From: Lysobacterales bacterium
GTDB taxonomy: Bacteria > Pseudomonadota > Gammaproteobacteria > Xanthomonadales > Marinicellaceae
Direction of reading: 5' to 3'
Length of the DNA stretch: 64,000 bases
Assembly: GCA_026982315.1 (NCBI GenBank)
Contig: JALSHI010000050.1
Coordinates: 87,195 to 151,194 of the forward strand
Shown piece by piece: positions 35,885 to 44,138 of the stretch. A program made the position numbers and the translations under genes. Positions within the stretch are counted from its first letter, which is position 1. The number at the start of each line of letters is the position of its first letter. Under the pieces are notes generated by a model. The model was not told the DNA's origin. It ran no database searches and saw only the letters and a program-made list of their open reading frames with translations.

Positions 35885-36884
35885 GACTGGCCTCCTGCAC
35901 ATAACGCCGGACAAGATCACAGGCGATGGCCAGATTTTCCGGCCGATGGGGATAATGCAGCGTCATACCCGGCAGGCTGGCTGCACGCTGACAGGCTTGC
36001 TGATGCTGCCGGAGCCAATAGGGATTCAACAACCGGGTGGCCACACCATGACGCGCCAGATTCAGCATCACAACAGCCGGCTTCAGCGGTTCTATCGCCA
36101 CTGATTGCGTCGCATCGGCAGCCAGAGGATGAATAAAAAACCAGCGGATGTTCTGCCTGACTGCTGTCTGTGGGAACCGCCGCTGCCATGCTGGTGGCCA
36201 CTTCCACTGGGGGAACTCCGGGATCAGGGACACCGCCTTGTCCGCTCTCGCAACCATCGGCACGATATCATCAGCCAAGCCCCGCACATCGTCCTGAGCC
36301 GCCAGGGCGGCCGCCAGCGTGGATTTGCCCGCGCCTGAGGGCGCCAGAAACACACACACCACACCATCCACAAGCACCGCTGAGGCGTGCAGCAAAAAAA
36401 TTCCGCGCATGGCCAGGGATACCGCCAGTGCTGGACCCAGCAGCAAACATTCGTCAGGCGGGCGGCCTTGCGCTGGCACACCCGGCAGGCTGAAACGTGC
36501 CGCCGTCACGCCACGGGCATCAACAACGAAAGTATGATGGTCTCCGCCATTTTCTGGTTGATTCCGCCGAGCTTGCATCATGCAGATCTCATCATCCGGC
36601 CACCAGGCCCGTAAGTCATAGCTGGCCGCCCCCAGCGTAATATGGCCGGAAAACCGGTAATTTGATAGCGCTTCGGTATGCAAGCGAATCGCAAAAGACG
36701 CCTGTGGTGATTGCAACAGGGACAAGTCAATAGGGGACGATAAACCGGATTGCCCTGATTCCGAGCTGTTTGCAGAAGGCACCGCGAAAGGCGCCAGCGC
36801 CGCCACAGGATAAGCGCTCCGCACCGGTATACCGGCCACCCGGTAAGTCACTTTGGTTTCACTGACGCGTAATCGCTGGCTCAT
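35874..36884 (-). CDS. HprK-like kinase of a RiPP (lasso-type) cluster
   Basis: A 336-residue protein. The N-terminal half is a beta-rich domain; the C-terminal half resembles HPr kinase: LLHASAV at 164-170, Walker A APSGAGKST at 181-189, and LADDIV at 203-208 corresponding to the HprK metal/catalytic region. Kinases of this type accompany lasso-peptide precursors in several bacteria; in the paeninodin pathway the homologue phosphorylates the C-terminal Ser of the precursor. Here the neighbouring precursor ends in Thr, so a hydroxyl acceptor is available. No HPr/PTS genes are near. The gene sits between precursor and B2, with an attenuator-like hairpin in front. Confidence 0.8.
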   Translation of the reverse strand: MSQRLRVSETKVTYRVAGIPVRSAYPVAALAPFAVPSANSSESGQSGLSSPIDLSLLQSPQASFAIRLHTEALSNYRFSGHITLGAASYDLRAWWPDDEICMMQARRNQPENGGDHHTFVVDARGVTAARFSLPGVPAQGRPPDECLLLGPALAVSLAMRGIFLLHASAVLVDGVVCVFLAPSGAGKSTLAAALAAQDDVRGLADDIVPMVARADKAVSLIPEFPQWKWPPAWQRRFPQTAVRQNIRWFFIHPLAADATQSVAIEPLKPAVVMLNLARHGVATRLLNPYWLRQHQQACQRAASLPGMTLHYPHRPENLAIACDLVRRYVQEASHAL

Positions 36885-36915
36885 AAACCGGGGCTAATAT
36901 CCACAAGCAGAAAGC

Positions 36916-36937
36916 AAAAATCCCGGCAAGGCCGGGA
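36916..36937 (-). terminator. Attenuator-type hairpin between precursor and kinase genes
   Basis: On the minus strand TCCCGGC-CTT-GCCGGGA (7-bp GC-rich stem) is followed directly by TTTTT. It lies about 70 bases after the precursor stop and 32 bases before the kinase start. Lasso operons often carry such a structure so that the precursor is made in excess of the modifying enzymes. Confidence 0.75.
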
Positions 36938-37005
36938 CAACGTCGAACATACGGCCGTGACTGACGGCCATTCATAATGCGGCGGCTACTGCCAGCCAAC
37001 CGGCA

Positions 37006-37188
37006 TCAGGTGCCAAACGGTTTTTCCAGTGCGCCATTGCCACTGTCGCCCACACCCGGCGAACCGCCCATGGTCACGTCACGCACATCACCACAAGGTT
37101 GCAGGCTTGGGGGAACATAGGGCTTTTTATGAGCATCACTCGAAACCGCCGCGTGGACCTGGCGCGTCGTTTTATCACGGTTTTTCAT
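37006..37188 (-). CDS. Lasso-type RiPP precursor peptide
   Basis: A 60-residue precursor. Residues 24-39 read YVPPSLQPCGDVRDVT and satisfy the lasso leader motif Y-x2-P-x-L-x3-G-x5-T exactly, with Thr at position -2 before the expected cut. Cutting after Met40 releases the 20-residue core GGSPGVGDSGNGALEKPFGT. Core Gly1 and Asp8 would give an eight-residue macrolactam ring; Glu15 is too far to form a usual ring. The ATG at 37188 is set by GGGAG 6 bases upstream; an ATG eight codons earlier lacks a ribosome site. Upstream are TTTACT and CATAAT boxes 16 bases apart. Whether the product is really a threaded lasso is unproven because no cyclase gene is nearby. Confidence 0.82.
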   Translation of the reverse strand: MKNRDKTTRQVHAAVSSDAHKKPYVPPSLQPCGDVRDVTMGGSPGVGDSGNGALEKPFGT

Positions 37189-37220
37189 ACGGCTCTCCCG
37201 GCTCTCCTCCATGGGATTCT

Positions 37221-37248
37221 ATTATGCCAAGGCGAGAGCAAAAGTAAA
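37221..37248 (-). promoter_or_regulatory. Probable promoter of the RiPP operon
   Basis: On the minus strand TTTACT (plus positions 37243-37248) and CATAAT (37221-37226) are 16 bases apart, upstream of the precursor ribosome site. It lies in a 124-base gap after the DUF5666 gene, so the RiPP genes probably form their own transcription unit. Confidence 0.5.
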
Positions 37249-37312
37249 CCACTATGACTCAGGCAGTTGTCACAGGCTGTTACAGACACACCACTGAGCG
37301 ATAACGAACTCG

Positions 37313-38851
37313 TTACTCAAAGGATGAACGATAAATGATGTTGTCCGTACGCGTCACCGTTGCCACACCACGGCCACCGGTAAAGCCCAGGCCAATAATT
37401 TCCTTGGTGGTCGATCCGGCCTTGTCGGCCACAGGATCGCCCGGCCCACTGTCGGGGTAATCCTCGGTTTCTGCTTCGTGAATATCCACCACACCCCCGC
37501 TGAACTGGCCGGTGGCTGCATCATAAACCGCGTACTCCACTTCGATTTGCGAACCCGTTTGCAGCATGGCGAAAAAGTCCGCCGCACTGATGGGTTGATC
37601 GTCCAGCATGAAGGTACTGGCGCTGGTGTCGACCATGACGCCCTGAATGGATAATAACGGCGGATTGATGCTGGTTACCGGACCACGCAATTCGGCATTC
37701 TGCGGATCCGGGCTGCCCCGGTCGCGCACCCGCAGGGCAAACAGCTGGCCGGACTCGTCCACAAACCCCCGTACTTCTACTTGCCGATCCTGGTTCAGGC
37801 CATTGGCCAAAATGCCTTCGTCATCACGGGTTTGCGGCGTGGACTGAAAGGTCAGACCAAACAAGGTGATGCTCTCTCCAGGCTGAATGTCTGCGGGGCT
37901 CACGACACCCTTGGCCTTCAGGCGAATATCCAGAAAGCGGATTTTGCTGGCTGATAGCAGGCCGTTGTCACTGTCCAGAATGCCTTGCACTTCCACCTTG
38001 GTGCCCACATCCAGGTGCTCCAGCTCGCCATTGTCAATATCCGTGTTGTTGTCAATCAGCACTGTCACACCATTGATAACAAATGAGGAAAAATCAATCA
38101 CCGATGCGATAATACCTTCTATCAAGGCCGGAACTTCCCCGGCAGGGTCCTGGTCAATATCCGGAGCCTGGCAGCTCATCGTGCTGGCTGTTTGCCAAAT
38201 GCCTCCAGCGCTATAGGCCGCATCGGCTGTCCCTTCGATTTCGACAAAGTCGCCCACCACGGGCATACTGCCTGCACAACCAGTCACTGTCACCGACGCA
38301 CTGCCAATCAATAAACTGCCAACCTGCACCGTGCCCACGGGTGTGCCCACGGCTTGCACATAACCACGGACTTTCCATTCCAGCAAGGGTTGGGCAGGTT
38401 TTTCCAGGCGCGAAGCTTGCATAGACCCATCCGCGGCGATGACACCACTGATGGTGACTTCTTCCCCAATTTGCAGGGAAGACACGTCATTGACGCCCAC
38501 CAGCACTGTGTCGCCTGTCACCAACACCGGCTGATCCATCACCCGCAGCGGACTGGTGGCCGTCACAATGCCTTTATAGTCAATAATCAGATGCAATTCG
38601 GTCAGCGTGCCATGGCTGAGGCTGGCATTGACATCATTACCGACCCGGAAACGCCCCTTGTAACCCAGGCCAATAATTTCCTGGAGCTGCGGCGGGGTGA
38701 TGACCGCGTCATCCACGGTAATCAAGGTGGCGCTATCCACATCCAGCCCGCGGATATCGTTAAACACCACCTGCGCCGGAGCTTCTGGCGCAAGCCCCAG
38801 AACGCACAGGCCACATGCCACGAAAATCCGGTGAAATTTAAGAAAATTCAT
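37313..38851 (-). CDS. Secreted DUF5666 repeat protein with C-terminal I-I-Y-R-S-S-F-E
   Basis: A 512-residue secreted protein: a signal peptide (about 1-27, ending APEAPAQ), then a series of about 60-70-residue OB-like beta modules typical of DUF5666 (recurring pattern G-x-V-x-[AS]-V ... hydrophobic-V-x-G ... A-x-[RK]-[IV], for example TKVEVQGILDSDNGLLSASK). A short segment, EIIGLGYKGRF near the start and EIIGLGFTGGRG near the end, is duplicated. The last residues are DNIIYRSSFE, matching the tail of the small secreted protein at 28.2-28.6 kb. Its ATG overlaps the stop of the DUF6502 gene by 4 bases. Function unknown. Confidence 0.82.
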   Translation of the reverse strand: MNFLKFHRIFVACGLCVLGLAPEAPAQVVFNDIRGLDVDSATLITVDDAVITPPQLQEIIGLGYKGRFRVGNDVNASLSHGTLTELHLIIDYKGIVTATSPLRVMDQPVLVTGDTVLVGVNDVSSLQIGEEVTISGVIAADGSMQASRLEKPAQPLLEWKVRGYVQAVGTPVGTVQVGSLLIGSASVTVTGCAGSMPVVGDFVEIEGTADAAYSAGGIWQTASTMSCQAPDIDQDPAGEVPALIEGIIASVIDFSSFVINGVTVLIDNNTDIDNGELEHLDVGTKVEVQGILDSDNGLLSASKIRFLDIRLKAKGVVSPADIQPGESITLFGLTFQSTPQTRDDEGILANGLNQDRQVEVRGFVDESGQLFALRVRDRGSPDPQNAELRGPVTSINPPLLSIQGVMVDTSASTFMLDDQPISAADFFAMLQTGSQIEVEYAVYDAATGQFSGGVVDIHEAETEDYPDSGPGDPVADKAGSTTKEIIGLGFTGGRGVATVTRTDNIIYRSSFE

Positions 38852-39726
38852 GACTGACTCCAATCATCGTTGTCCTGATAGTAATAGGCGCCCAGGCCCA
38901 TGCGTTTGATGCGACCTGTATTTTCCAGGTCCTCTGACATGCCATCTTTCAATGCCCGGGTTAATTTTTTGTCTAACCCATGTAAAAATTCCGTAGTTTC
39001 ATCATGCACCATCTGTTTCAATGGTGGCAGCAGGTGTTCCGGCACATCCCGCTGAATAATCAACCGTAGCAACCAGATATCCTCCTGCCCGGGGCGGGTG
39101 TCATATTCAATGGTGTTGAGCAGATCACCGGCGGTAATGCCAATGACCTCCAGCTCACTAAGCAGCCTTTTATCGGCCTTGCCGAACAGATCCTGCCGAA
39201 CCAGCCGCACGCAATTGTCGCCACATTTTTCCACTGCGCCGGACTTGATGGCCTCATCCAGCACCGAATTCAACGTGGTGCCGCCGGAATAGCGCTCAAC
39301 CAGGGTGGCAAAGGAGTGCTCACCCTTTATCGGAATAGTTCGCGGCTTGTCGTCCTCATCGAGAAACTCGGGATCGCTGGCCCAGCCACTGAGCACCCGC
39401 GTGGCCCGGTGCCATTGTTGCTCGGTGCCTTTCAGGGGGTCTTTCAACTTGAGAATACGATCCACTTCTACCCGGGTCAAACCAGTGATGACCGCTACGC
39501 GGGATTTGGTTTGCTTTTTGCCGCTGATATTGAACTCGGGGTTATTCATGGCCACATCCACATAGGCTTGCTTGAGCCAGGTGGCCGCGGTTTTGTAAGG
39601 CACATTGTGGCGCAAGAATATGATGGCCAGCGGCCGGAAAATCCGCCAGGCGATAAAACTCAGCAAGCGTTTGACTTTGCCCGCTTGCTGATTTTTATCA
39701 TCGTGTGTGGATTCTGCCTGCTGCAT
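38848..39726 (-). CDS. DUF6502 family protein
   Basis: A 292-residue cytoplasmic-looking protein. The N-terminal part has FRPLAIIFLRHNVPYKTAATWLKQAYVDVA, broken here at the midpoint, followed by SRVAVITGLTRVEVDRIL, which looks like a helix-turn-helix, and PLKGTEQQWHRATRVLSGWASDPEF. These features match DUF6502. The rest is helical and charged. Such proteins are frequently paired with DUF5666 secreted proteins, and here the two genes overlap by 4 bases (ATGA). A DNA-binding or regulatory role is suggested by the helix-turn-helix-like segment but is not proven. Confidence 0.78.
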   Translation of the reverse strand: MQQAESTHDDKNQQAGKVKRLLSFIAWRIFRPLAIIFLRHNVPYKTAATWLKQAYVDVAMNNPEFNISGKKQTKSRVAVITGLTRVEVDRILKLKDPLKGTEQQWHRATRVLSGWASDPEFLDEDDKPRTIPIKGEHSFATLVERYSGGTTLNSVLDEAIKSGAVEKCGDNCVRLVRQDLFGKADKRLLSELEVIGITAGDLLNTIEYDTRPGQEDIWLLRLIIQRDVPEHLLPPLKQMVHDETTEFLHGLDKKLTRALKDGMSEDLENTGRIKRMGLGAYYYQDNDDWSQS

Positions 39727-39767
39727 ACCGGAAATTTACATTCATTCCCTGTTTTTTGCAATGGTTT

Positions 39768-42047
39768 TTACAAATTGCAAGCCAAACCCGCCACCGGTGC
39801 AATCGGCACCGCCACAAGCTGTCCGCTGCCAAATTCTGCAGGCCCCTGGTAGTCCACCGTCACACTGTTGCAACTGTTAACGGTCATGGTCACAGTGCCC
39901 CAGAACGTCCGCTGCACAGCCGTCGGGTCAAACGCCGGGCCAAATACCGTGCCACTGGTGGTTTGCACATCAGGGAACTCAAACACCCCGTTTTGGCCGT
40001 TGCCGATACCCAAAAACCAGCGTTGATTGCCCAACCCGTCATAAGAAAACCAGGCCATCAGTAATGTATTGTTACCCAGGTATTCCAGCACCCAGCCCTC
40101 GCCATTATGGCTGGGGTCAAACCAGGCCCCAGTGATACCGGCATAAGGGTCGCTGGATGCCCCTGGCGTGGTGCAGTTAAGCCCCGCCACCGTGGTGAGA
40201 CGCTTGACCTGACCCAAGTGACCTTGGCCAAAACCGGGCAACTGGCTGGCGTAGCTGGCCTGGCCATTGGTGCAGTTATCAAACTCAATGGCATAGCCGC
40301 CCCAATCAGTGCGCACCACGGTATTGGGGTCAAAACCCGGACCAAACTGGCCGCCAGATGTGATTTGCGTCGCATCCAGCACAACACGATTATTCACCAC
40401 ATGCCCGGTGGCCACCAACCAGGCCTGCACCGGCGCATCCGGCCGATAGGTATACCACACAGCCAAAACACCATCACCTGGCAGGCGTTCGATCATCCAG
40501 CCTTCGCCATCATGGTTGGGATCGTACCAGGATCCGGTCACGCCATCATTGAGGACAAAATCGTGAGCTGACAGCGTGGCGGCAAAAATCTCGAATTCAC
40601 CTTCAGTTTGGTCAGCGCTGTTATCCTCCTGCTCCCAACTGACAAAAACGGTGCCATCTGTGATATTTTCAGTAATATGAACGCGGCGGGCATCGTATAA
40701 CAAGTTGTTGTCCGGCCCGGCGTGGCTAAGGCGGTAGCCAATGGTGCCCAACGGCACCTGAGGGCTTTTGCCGTCCAAACGCTGGGCATAGACTTCAAAC
40801 TCGCCGTCCACGGTATCATCGCCCCGCCAGACCACCACAAACTGCTTGCCGGCCCGGTGGTAGGCCACGTGAGGCCGGAAAGCATCGAAATTATTGTTCG
40901 ACTCCGGACCCATGGCCGAAACACGGAAGTCATCCGGGCCCACGGCCGTGCCGTCTGCTTTCAGGCGCTGAGCGTAAATCTCAAACTCGTTACCCACCGG
41001 TAAACCGGCCGTTTCATCGGCTGACCACACCACCAGGTATTCATTGGTATCGGCGTTCCAGGCAACGTCTGGATATTGAGCCGCCCGGCGGATGTCTCCA
41101 TCAGGCCCGGTTTGACTGACCGGAAAATCATTGGCGCCAACTTCAGCCCCCGTAGCGCCATCCAGGCGCTGGGCATAGATCTCAAACTCGCCACTGACCC
41201 GGCCATTAATGTTGTCATCGCCATACCACACCACCAAAAATTCATTGTTGGTGGCGTTATAAGTCAGCTCTGGCGAATATGCGTCAAAATTCGTGCTGCC
41301 ATCAGGCCCCATATCGGAAATGCGCCGGTCATTCACACCCAGTTGCTGGGCAGGATTATTCCCGTCCAATAATTGCGCATAAATTTCAAACTCGCCCACC
41401 GGCGTGCCAGCGGTGCCATCTTCACCACGCCACACCACCAGATAGTTATTGTTGACTGAGTTCCATGCCACCGCCGGGTCAATGGCGTCGTAAGAACGGT
41501 TACCGGTAGGACCCATGTCAGAAATGCGGAAAGCCGTACCCAACAGATTGCCAGTATCACCGTCAATCCGCTGGCCATAAATTTCAAACTCGCCTTCTAC
41601 AACACCACTTTTGTTGTCATCGGCGTACCACACCACCAGATATTCATTGGTAATGGCGTTATAGGCCACATCGGGGTTGCGGGCATCATAACGGGCATCT
41701 CCGGCTGTGCCGGTAAAACTGATACGGAACTTGGAGCCGATGGGCGTATTGGTCTGCGGATTGATGCGCTGTCCATATATTTCTGCTTCATCGGCGGCGA
41801 CGCCCGGGACATTGTCGGTGCCTTCCCAGACCAGCAAAATTTCATTGCGATTACTGTTATGAGCGCTGCTGGCCTCACGGGCATCGTAGTTGCGATTCAA
41901 ATCCGGGCCAACATGCGTCAAGCGTACAGGGTCACTCCACAAATCCGAGGTAGCCATACCCCGGGTTGATAAAAGCACCAAAAAACTTGTCAGCACCAGC
42001 CCCCAACAACGCATGGATGGCTTGTATGTATTTCTTATGTTGCTCAT
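39768..42047 (-). CDS. Secreted seven-repeat beta-propeller-like protein with two C-terminal GxWYDP modules
   Basis: A 759-residue secreted protein. After a signal peptide (about 1-32) come seven tandem repeats of about 66 residues (36-492). Each contains a YDA-x(2-3)-P-x-[VL]-[AT]-[YW]-N core, a [EQN]-[YF]-L-V-V-W strand and ends in E-[AF]-E-[IV]-[YF]-[GA]-[QA]-x-[IL]; the terminal repeat elements are at about residues 88, 154, 220, 288, 355, 417 and 484. Seven such units suggest a closed beta-propeller. Two C-terminal modules of about 120 residues follow (502-625 and 637-757), each beginning G-[SA]-W-[YF]-D-P-x-H-x-G-E-G-W and ending in G-L-x-C. GAGG precedes the ATG. Function unknown; a surface or secreted binding protein is plausible. 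Confidence 0.8.
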   Translation of the reverse strand: MSNIRNTYKPSMRCWGLVLTSFLVLLSTRGMATSDLWSDPVRLTHVGPDLNRNYDAREASSAHNSNRNEILLVWEGTDNVPGVAADEAEIYGQRINPQTNTPIGSKFRISFTGTAGDARYDARNPDVAYNAITNEYLVVWYADDNKSGVVEGEFEIYGQRIDGDTGNLLGTAFRISDMGPTGNRSYDAIDPAVAWNSVNNNYLVVWRGEDGTAGTPVGEFEIYAQLLDGNNPAQQLGVNDRRISDMGPDGSTNFDAYSPELTYNATNNEFLVVWYGDDNINGRVSGEFEIYAQRLDGATGAEVGANDFPVSQTGPDGDIRRAAQYPDVAWNADTNEYLVVWSADETAGLPVGNEFEIYAQRLKADGTAVGPDDFRVSAMGPESNNNFDAFRPHVAYHRAGKQFVVVWRGDDTVDGEFEVYAQRLDGKSPQVPLGTIGYRLSHAGPDNNLLYDARRVHITENITDGTVFVSWEQEDNSADQTEGEFEIFAATLSAHDFVLNDGVTGSWYDPNHDGEGWMIERLPGDGVLAVWYTYRPDAPVQAWLVATGHVVNNRVVLDATQITSGGQFGPGFDPNTVVRTDWGGYAIEFDNCTNGQASYASQLPGFGQGHLGQVKRLTTVAGLNCTTPGASSDPYAGITGAWFDPSHNGEGWVLEYLGNNTLLMAWFSYDGLGNQRWFLGIGNGQNGVFEFPDVQTTSGTVFGPAFDPTAVQRTFWGTVTMTVNSCNSVTVDYQGPAEFGSGQLVAVPIAPVAGLACNL

Positions 42048-42104
42048 GACAATTACCTCAATGAATAATCTAAACTGTTTTGACTTGCAGCCTAAGCCAG
42101 CTGC

Positions 42105-43208
42105 CTAAAATTCGTACTGAAACCGCATTTGCAATATGTCCGGTGTCTCCCGCTGACCATAACGGTTAGGGTGCACAATGGCATGAACCCAATTGAACAT
42201 CACCCGCGCATTTTTTAACGGATACCAGTTAAGTCCCACCGTCACATCGGTTTGTGACCCTCCATCCAGATCCGCCGAAGCCAAATCCAGCCAGGACAGG
42301 CGGGCAGCCAGCTCCCAGGTTTTTCCCGGACGAATATCCGGACTCACCCATTCACCGCGACGAAAGCTGAACCGGCGTTGACCGTTAAAGGTTCGCCCCA
42401 CCTGCAGATAAGCGCCGTGAAACCGCACATCCGGCACCGCCACCCGGCGTACATCGACAGCCAGCCATTCGCCTTGCACCACCCAGCGCTTGGTTTTCCA
42501 CAACCCTTCAGCACCAAGGCGGTTCAGACGTTTGGCGCCGGTCAGATAGTAAGTGTCGATCAGGCGCACCGGGGACACAGAGGTTTCCGGCCGGGCGCGG
42601 AAGCGCACGGGGCGCAACGGATTAGCGTCCAGTTCACGAGCAGACAGCGAAAAACCGACATAAGCCCGCGCCTTGCGCCATTTGTGGCGCATGCCCCAGC
42701 GCCCCGCCAACGACTGACCATAATCGTTTTGTCCGCCAAGACGAAAGTGATCATCACCAAAAGCGCCCAGGCGAAAGTTCCAGTTTTTCCCCACATGCGT
42801 ATAAACCGCCCCAATGCCATAGCGCTCGGTCAAGGCCATGGGCAAGGCCCGTTCCATAAACAGGTTGTATTTGGAATTGCTCACGCTTTCCAGGGAAAAC
42901 GGCATTTCTACCCGGCCCAACTGCACATTGTCCCGGCGGCCAAAACGGTACCGCACCCAGGCCAGTTGCAAATCATTGCGGACGTTTTTCAAGTCAGTTT
43001 GTACATAATAGGACCACCGGCGGCTCAATTTACCAGATACATCCAGCCGCACCCGGCGCCACTCCACCCCACCAGGTAAAGGAGTGGTATCCTCACGATA
43101 GGTGGCCGCATCCACTTCTATGCGACCGCCAACGTGGATACTGGCCGCTGTTGTGACTGATGCCCAGGCCGCAAGCAATAAAACCGCACGATACCACCTG
43201 TACATCAC
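42105..43208 (-). CDS. OprO/OprP-type outer-membrane porin
   Basis: A 367-residue beta-barrel protein. A signal peptide (about 1-22, ending TTAAS) leads into strands such as IHVGGRIEVDAATYRED, WRRVRLDVSGKLSRRWSYYV and YRFGRRDNVQLGRVEMPFSLE; the latter G-R-x-x-x-P-F-x-x-E pattern is typical of phosphate-selective porin O/P family proteins. It ends in FQYEF with the C-terminal Phe for Bam recognition. Basic residues are frequent in the strands, as in anion-selective pores. It overlaps the hydrolase gene by 4 bases (ATGA) and belongs to the ABC-hydrolase-porin unit. Confidence 0.82.
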   Translation of the reverse strand: MMYRWYRAVLLLAAWASVTTAASIHVGGRIEVDAATYREDTTPLPGGVEWRRVRLDVSGKLSRRWSYYVQTDLKNVRNDLQLAWVRYRFGRRDNVQLGRVEMPFSLESVSNSKYNLFMERALPMALTERYGIGAVYTHVGKNWNFRLGAFGDDHFRLGGQNDYGQSLAGRWGMRHKWRKARAYVGFSLSARELDANPLRPVRFRARPETSVSPVRLIDTYYLTGAKRLNRLGAEGLWKTKRWVVQGEWLAVDVRRVAVPDVRFHGAYLQVGRTFNGQRRFSFRRGEWVSPDIRPGKTWELAARLSWLDLASADLDGGSQTDVTVGLNWYPLKNARVMFNWVHAIVHPNRYGQRETPDILQMRFQYEF

Positions 43209-44095
43209 GACTCCTCCGATCGGGCAGATGAAACCTCCATGCCTGGCTGGTCATGATTCGTCATCCACTGCATGATTTTCTGTGGCAGCTGATACTTTTC
43301 CACAGCCTCGGAAAAAGAGTGGCCCACAGCAGGCATTAATTCCAATGTCGCTGGCTGGGACAAGCCCAGTTCGGCAGCACAACGATTCATGGTATCCACC
43401 CATGTCTGGGCCCGAGCCACCCGGTGCGGCCCCTGTTTTTTTTCCACACGCCGGGAACGATTCAGCGCCGCATCACGTTCGGTATCCGCACTGCCCACAT
43501 AAACACGTACCGGTACACGCAAAAAACGTGGTGGAGCAAAAGCCACACCAGGCAGCTCTCTGCGAAGCCTGAGACCATAGGGATAACGGTCTTGATTGGG
43601 CAAGGTGTACCAACCGGCAGACCCTAACGTCATGGTGCGAATGCGCTGAGGATGCGCCATGGCATACCGGTGCGCAAACTGGGCCCCGGCAGAAAAACCA
43701 AAAACATCAAATTTTGGCAGGTGCAACCCCACCTGAGCACCCATCTCGTCAAGAATGGCATCCAGTATCCAGTCTGCCCTAGGGCCTTTTCCACGCCGGC
43801 CAAGGCGCTGAAAATCACCACAAATGCCACGGGCAAAAACCGGCGCAATGACGGTATAGCCGGCTTCCAGCGCAAAAGGCGCAAAAGCGTTCATCAAAGC
43901 GGATGCATTACGGGAAATGCCATGAATCAACACCAACACACGCCGGGCATCGGGGGAATCCGGCCATTGCAGGTAATAACTGAACCGCTTGTCATGCTGC
44001 AAATGAGTGCGGATAACCTGATGATGTTCACTGGACATGGCCGCCGGCTTGTCCCCTCCACGCCGCCGGGTGCCAAAAATACTTTTTACAGACAT
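43205..44095 (-). CDS. Alpha/beta-hydrolase (esterase/PHB-depolymerase-like)
   Basis: A 296-residue alpha/beta-hydrolase. The oxyanion region VLVLIHGISRNA, the nucleophile elbow GFSAG, the acid in YVGSADTERD and the histidine in VGHSF make up a complete catalytic set. The closest general type is the PHB-depolymerase/LpqC-like esterase group, but without a signal peptide. The start is uncertain: ATG 44095 is used, while a GTG at 44155 (overlapping the ABC gene) and an ATG at 44038 are also open. It sits between an ABC exporter and a porin, with a 4-base overlap with the latter; the substrate is not known. Confidence 0.78.
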   Translation of the reverse strand: MSVKSIFGTRRRGGDKPAAMSSEHHQVIRTHLQHDKRFSYYLQWPDSPDARRVLVLIHGISRNASALMNAFAPFALEAGYTVIAPVFARGICGDFQRLGRRGKGPRADWILDAILDEMGAQVGLHLPKFDVFGFSAGAQFAHRYAMAHPQRIRTMTLGSAGWYTLPNQDRYPYGLRLRRELPGVAFAPPRFLRVPVRVYVGSADTERDAALNRSRRVEKKQGPHRVARAQTWVDTMNRCAAELGLSQPATLELMPAVGHSFSEAVEKYQLPQKIMQWMTNHDQPGMEVSSARSEES

Positions 44096-44138
44096 GATGT
44101 CATAATCCCCGATAGATTGATTTTGCACGTGTTGATAT

